From Psychrilyobacter sp. (GTDB lineage Bacteria; Fusobacteriota; Fusobacteriia; Fusobacteriales; Fusobacteriaceae), in assembly GCA_023145315.1 (NCBI GenBank), contig JAGLEA010000028.1, positions 1-32,986 of the forward strand: DNA of 32,986 nt, written 5' to 3'. This document shows positions 31,170 through 32,986 of the stretch, piece after piece. Within the stretch, counting starts at the first letter, position 1. Each line of letters begins with the position of its first letter. The notes beneath the pieces were generated by a model. The model was not told the DNA's origin and did not search any database. It worked only from the letters and a program-made list of their open reading frames with translations. The position numbers and the translations under genes are program-made.

Positions 31170-32252
31170 ATGAGAAGATTAGGAATATCAGTTTATCCTG
31201 AACATGCACCATTAGAAAAAAATAAGGAATATATATCAACGGCAGCTAAGTATGGATTTGACAGAATTTTTACATGTTTATTATCTGTAACAGGGGATAA
31301 AGATTCAATTGTTAAAGAGTTTAAAGAAACGATTGATCATGCTAAAAATTTAAATTTTGAAGTTATTGTAGATGTTGCTCCTAGTGTATTTACTGATCTA
31401 GGAATAACTTATGAAGATCTTTCGTTTTTCAAAGAGATGGGTGTTGATGGCTTTAGATTGGATGAGGGATTTACTGGTGCAGAAGAAGCTATGATGACCT
31501 TTAATAAAGAGGGACTCATGGTGGAATTAAATGTAAGTCAGCCAAATATGTATTTAGAGAACATTTTATCCTATTGTGCAGATAGTCATAAACTATTGGG
31601 ATGTCATAATTTTTATCCTAAAAAAAGAACAGCTTTAAGCAGAGAATTATTTATGACAACATCACAAAATTATAAAAATAAAGGAATAAGAGTGGCAGCA
31701 TTTGTAAATTCAAAAAATGCAACTTTTGGACCATGGAAAGTATCAGAGGGATTGTGTACATTAGAAGAGCATAGATATATAGAGGATATTACAGTTCAGG
31801 CTAGAGATCTATGGAATACAAATGTAGTAGATGATGTCATAGTGGCTAACTGTTTTGCATCAGAAGCTGAGCTAAAGGCTTTAGGAGAGTTGAAAAGAGG
31901 ACTATTAGCACTAGATGTTGATTTAGAAGTTACTTTGTCTGAAACAGAATCTAATATACTTTATGATGAACTTCATTTTTTTAGGGGAGATAGAAGTGAA
32001 TATACGGTAAGATCAACTATGCCACGTATAGTTTATAAAGATAAAGATATCAAGCCTCAAAATACAAGAAATATTAAGAGGGGAGATGTAATAATCGAAA
32101 ATTCTAATTATGATAGGTATAAAGGTGAACTTCATATAGCTCTTAGAGATTATGAAAATGAAGGAAATAGTAATGTAATTGGGAGAATTAGAGAAGATAA
32201 TCTTATTTTTATCGATCAAATTAGACCATGGCAAAAATTCAAATTAGTATAG
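31170..32252 (+). CDS. MupG/DUF871-type 6-phospho-glycosidase (6-phospho-N-acetylmuramidase-like)
   Basis: A 360-residue cytoplasmic protein of the DUF871 family, a TIM barrel (about 1-235) plus C-terminal domain (about 240-360). The N-terminus RRLGISVYPEHAPLEKNKEYI, the stretches VDVAPSVFTDLGITY and GVDGFRLDEGF, and HNFYPKKRTALS match the family. The characterised member, Staphylococcus aureus MupG, cleaves MurNAc-6-phosphate-GlcNAc imported by a PTS, in peptidoglycan recycling. Here the gene follows three PTS genes, so it should cleave the phosphorylated disaccharide they import; the actual sugar is inference. AGGGGGC precedes ATG 31170. No MurQ or 6-phospho-beta-glucosidase gene is visible. 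Confidence 0.85.
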   Translation: MRRLGISVYPEHAPLEKNKEYISTAAKYGFDRIFTCLLSVTGDKDSIVKEFKETIDHAKNLNFEVIVDVAPSVFTDLGITYEDLSFFKEMGVDGFRLDEGFTGAEEAMMTFNKEGLMVELNVSQPNMYLENILSYCADSHKLLGCHNFYPKKRTALSRELFMTTSQNYKNKGIRVAAFVNSKNATFGPWKVSEGLCTLEEHRYIEDITVQARDLWNTNVVDDVIVANCFASEAELKALGELKRGLLALDVDLEVTLSETESNILYDELHFFRGDRSEYTVRSTMPRIVYKDKDIKPQNTRNIKRGDVIIENSNYDRYKGELHIALRDYENEGNSNVIGRIREDNLIFIDQIRPWQKFKLV

Positions 32253-32286
32253 TAGTAAATTAGAGAACTTAATTTGCAATTAAGGA

Positions 32287-32328
32287 TAAAAAAAGAAACT
32301 TTCGTGCCAAGAGTCTCGTTTTTTAAAA
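32287..32328 (+). terminator. Probable imperfect terminator after the MupG-like gene
   Basis: A-rich AAAAAAAGAAACT pairs with AGTCTCGTTTTTT with two mismatches and ends in six T. Weaker than the other hairpins in the window. Confidence 0.5.
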
Positions 32329-32339
32329 GACGGATAAGT

Positions 32340-32345
32340 TATAAT
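32340..32345 (+). promoter_or_regulatory. Probable -10 box of the outer-membrane protein gene
   Basis: TATAAT at 32340-32345, just after the imperfect terminator and 70 bp before the GTG start. No convincing -35 is seen. Confidence 0.4.
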
Positions 32346-32414
32346 ACTTATATAAAATATTAGTGGATTTATAAATATAGATTCTATTATTTTAATGAAT
32401 ACGGGAGGAAAAAA

Positions 32415-32986
32415 GTGAAAAAAAAGTTAATGATGTTAGGGTTAATTACAGTATTGGGTGCTACAGCATATGGTGCTGAAACACAAACAATGGAAGAGTT
32501 AAAAGCAGAAAATACACAATTAAAGGAAAAATTAGCAAGTAAAGTATTAATTGTAGAAGATGGAAGAGCAAATGAAGTTATAGATCAAGGAACAAAAGAA
32601 GATGAATGGAATGTATCAGCTAGAACATATATAGAAAGAGAGCAATACGAGATGGGATCAAAAGATTTTGGTGCATCTGAAAATATTATTATGTTTGGAA
32701 CAGGAGTTAATGCTGTAAAAGGAAACTGGGGTTATCATTTAAATGTTGAACAAAGAGGAACGGGACATTTAAATACAGATGGAGCAGATAATCAAAATAC
32801 AAGAGTAGACTATAAAATTAGATACCAAGCTACACCAAAAATAGGAGTTGCTTTTAAATATAGAAGTGAAAGAGGAAATAAAAAAAGAATAGCATATGCA
32901 GCTGAACAAAATAGAAATAGGGACAGAGTAGAGTTAGGGTTAGATACATCTTACCAATATCTATCTGGTTGGTTTGTAGTAGGACA
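32415..32986 (+). CDS. Outer-membrane beta-barrel (porin-like) protein, truncated by the window edge
   Basis: The frame stays open from GTG 32415 to the last base, giving at least 190 residues without a stop; the C-terminus is outside the window. A signal peptide (KKKLMMLGLITVLGATAYGA) has a likely cleavage after about residue 21. A short coiled-coil/SLH-like stretch TMEELKAENTQLKEKLASK follows, then alternating polar and aromatic residues typical of beta strands (WNVSARTYIEREQYEMG, YHLNVEQRG, VDYKIRYQ, VAFKYRSE). This layout is common in Fusobacterium-type porins. GGGAGG precedes the GTG by about 7 nt. An ATG five codons later is possible but would shorten the positive N-region. Confidence 0.75.
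   Translation, partial: MKKKLMMLGLITVLGATAYGAETQTMEELKAENTQLKEKLASKVLIVEDGRANEVIDQGTKEDEWNVSARTYIEREQYEMGSKDFGASENIIMFGTGVNAVKGNWGYHLNVEQRGTGHLNTDGADNQNTRVDYKIRYQATPKIGVAFKYRSERGNKKRIAYAAEQNRNRDRVELGLDTSYQYLSGWFVVG

Noticed and set aside
32257..32275. Short inverted repeat AAATTA/TAATTT after the MupG-like gene
   Set aside because: Six-bp AT-only arms and no T run; expected by chance in DNA this AT-rich.
1..32986. CRISPR arrays, insertion sequences, rRNA genes and riboswitches
   Set aside because: I saw no regularly spaced repeats, transposase-like proteins, rRNA-like stretches or convincing riboswitch leaders.

Overview
The window is about 33 kb of very AT-rich DNA, densely coded and arranged in short operons separated by strong Rho-independent hairpins. 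It pairs Gram-negative envelope features (lipoproteins, a porin-like outer-membrane protein at the right edge) with clostridia-like metabolism: GlgC/GlgD glycogen synthesis, type III glutamine synthetase, HydE for [FeFe]-hydrogenase, selenocysteine tRNA and lactose/cellobiose-type PTS. This combination points to an anaerobic fermentative member of the Fusobacteriota (Fusobacterium/Cetobacterium/Ilyobacter-like). That placement is inference from content and composition, not from a search.

Layout. 1-210: selenocysteine tRNA (UCA anticodon) and its terminator. 290-4545 (+): a DUF2344/TIGR03936 protein, serS, a small membrane protein overlapping serS, class II fructose-bisphosphate aldolase, and a TauE/SafE permease. 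4573-6675 (-): glutamine synthetase III. 6859-14938 (+): a complete glycogen operon, glgB-glgC-glgD-glgA-glgP, with an 18-bp hairpin between glgD and glgA. 14993-16705 (-): HAD phosphatase, D-aminoacyl-tRNA deacylase and a small lipoprotein. 16844-21709: hydE overlapping by 4 nt the first of two paralogous lipoprotein SH3-L,D-transpeptidases; the second lies past an inverted small secreted-protein gene and tRNA-Arg(UCG). 22032-27476 (+): a five-gene peptide-type ABC importer with a hairpin after the binding-protein gene. 27521-28669 (-): a chromosomal-looking protein resembling plasmid Rep_3 initiators. 28933-32252 (+): PTS IIB, IIA, IIC and a MupG/DUF871-type 6-phospho-glycosidase. 32415-end (+): a truncated outer-membrane protein gene.

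How the genes fit. Glycogen genes make (GlgC/D, GlgA, GlgB) and break down (GlgP) a carbon store, next to the glycolytic aldolase. The PTS and MupG-like enzyme would import and cleave a phosphorylated disaccharide, possibly derived from peptidoglycan. The ABC importer takes up peptides or similar ligands. The two L,D-transpeptidase lipoproteins would work on the cell wall.

Most worth a second look: (i) the paired L,D-transpeptidases whose catalytic domain is split by a roughly 95-115 residue charged insert; (ii) the orphan Rep_3-like gene facing a 16-bp exact direct repeat 83 bp apart, one copy near each divergent gene; (iii) a glycogen phosphorylase with several normally invariant active-site motifs altered; (iv) the PTS-MupG pairing; (v) a tRNA-Sec whose -10 box lies so close that the transcript may have no leader.
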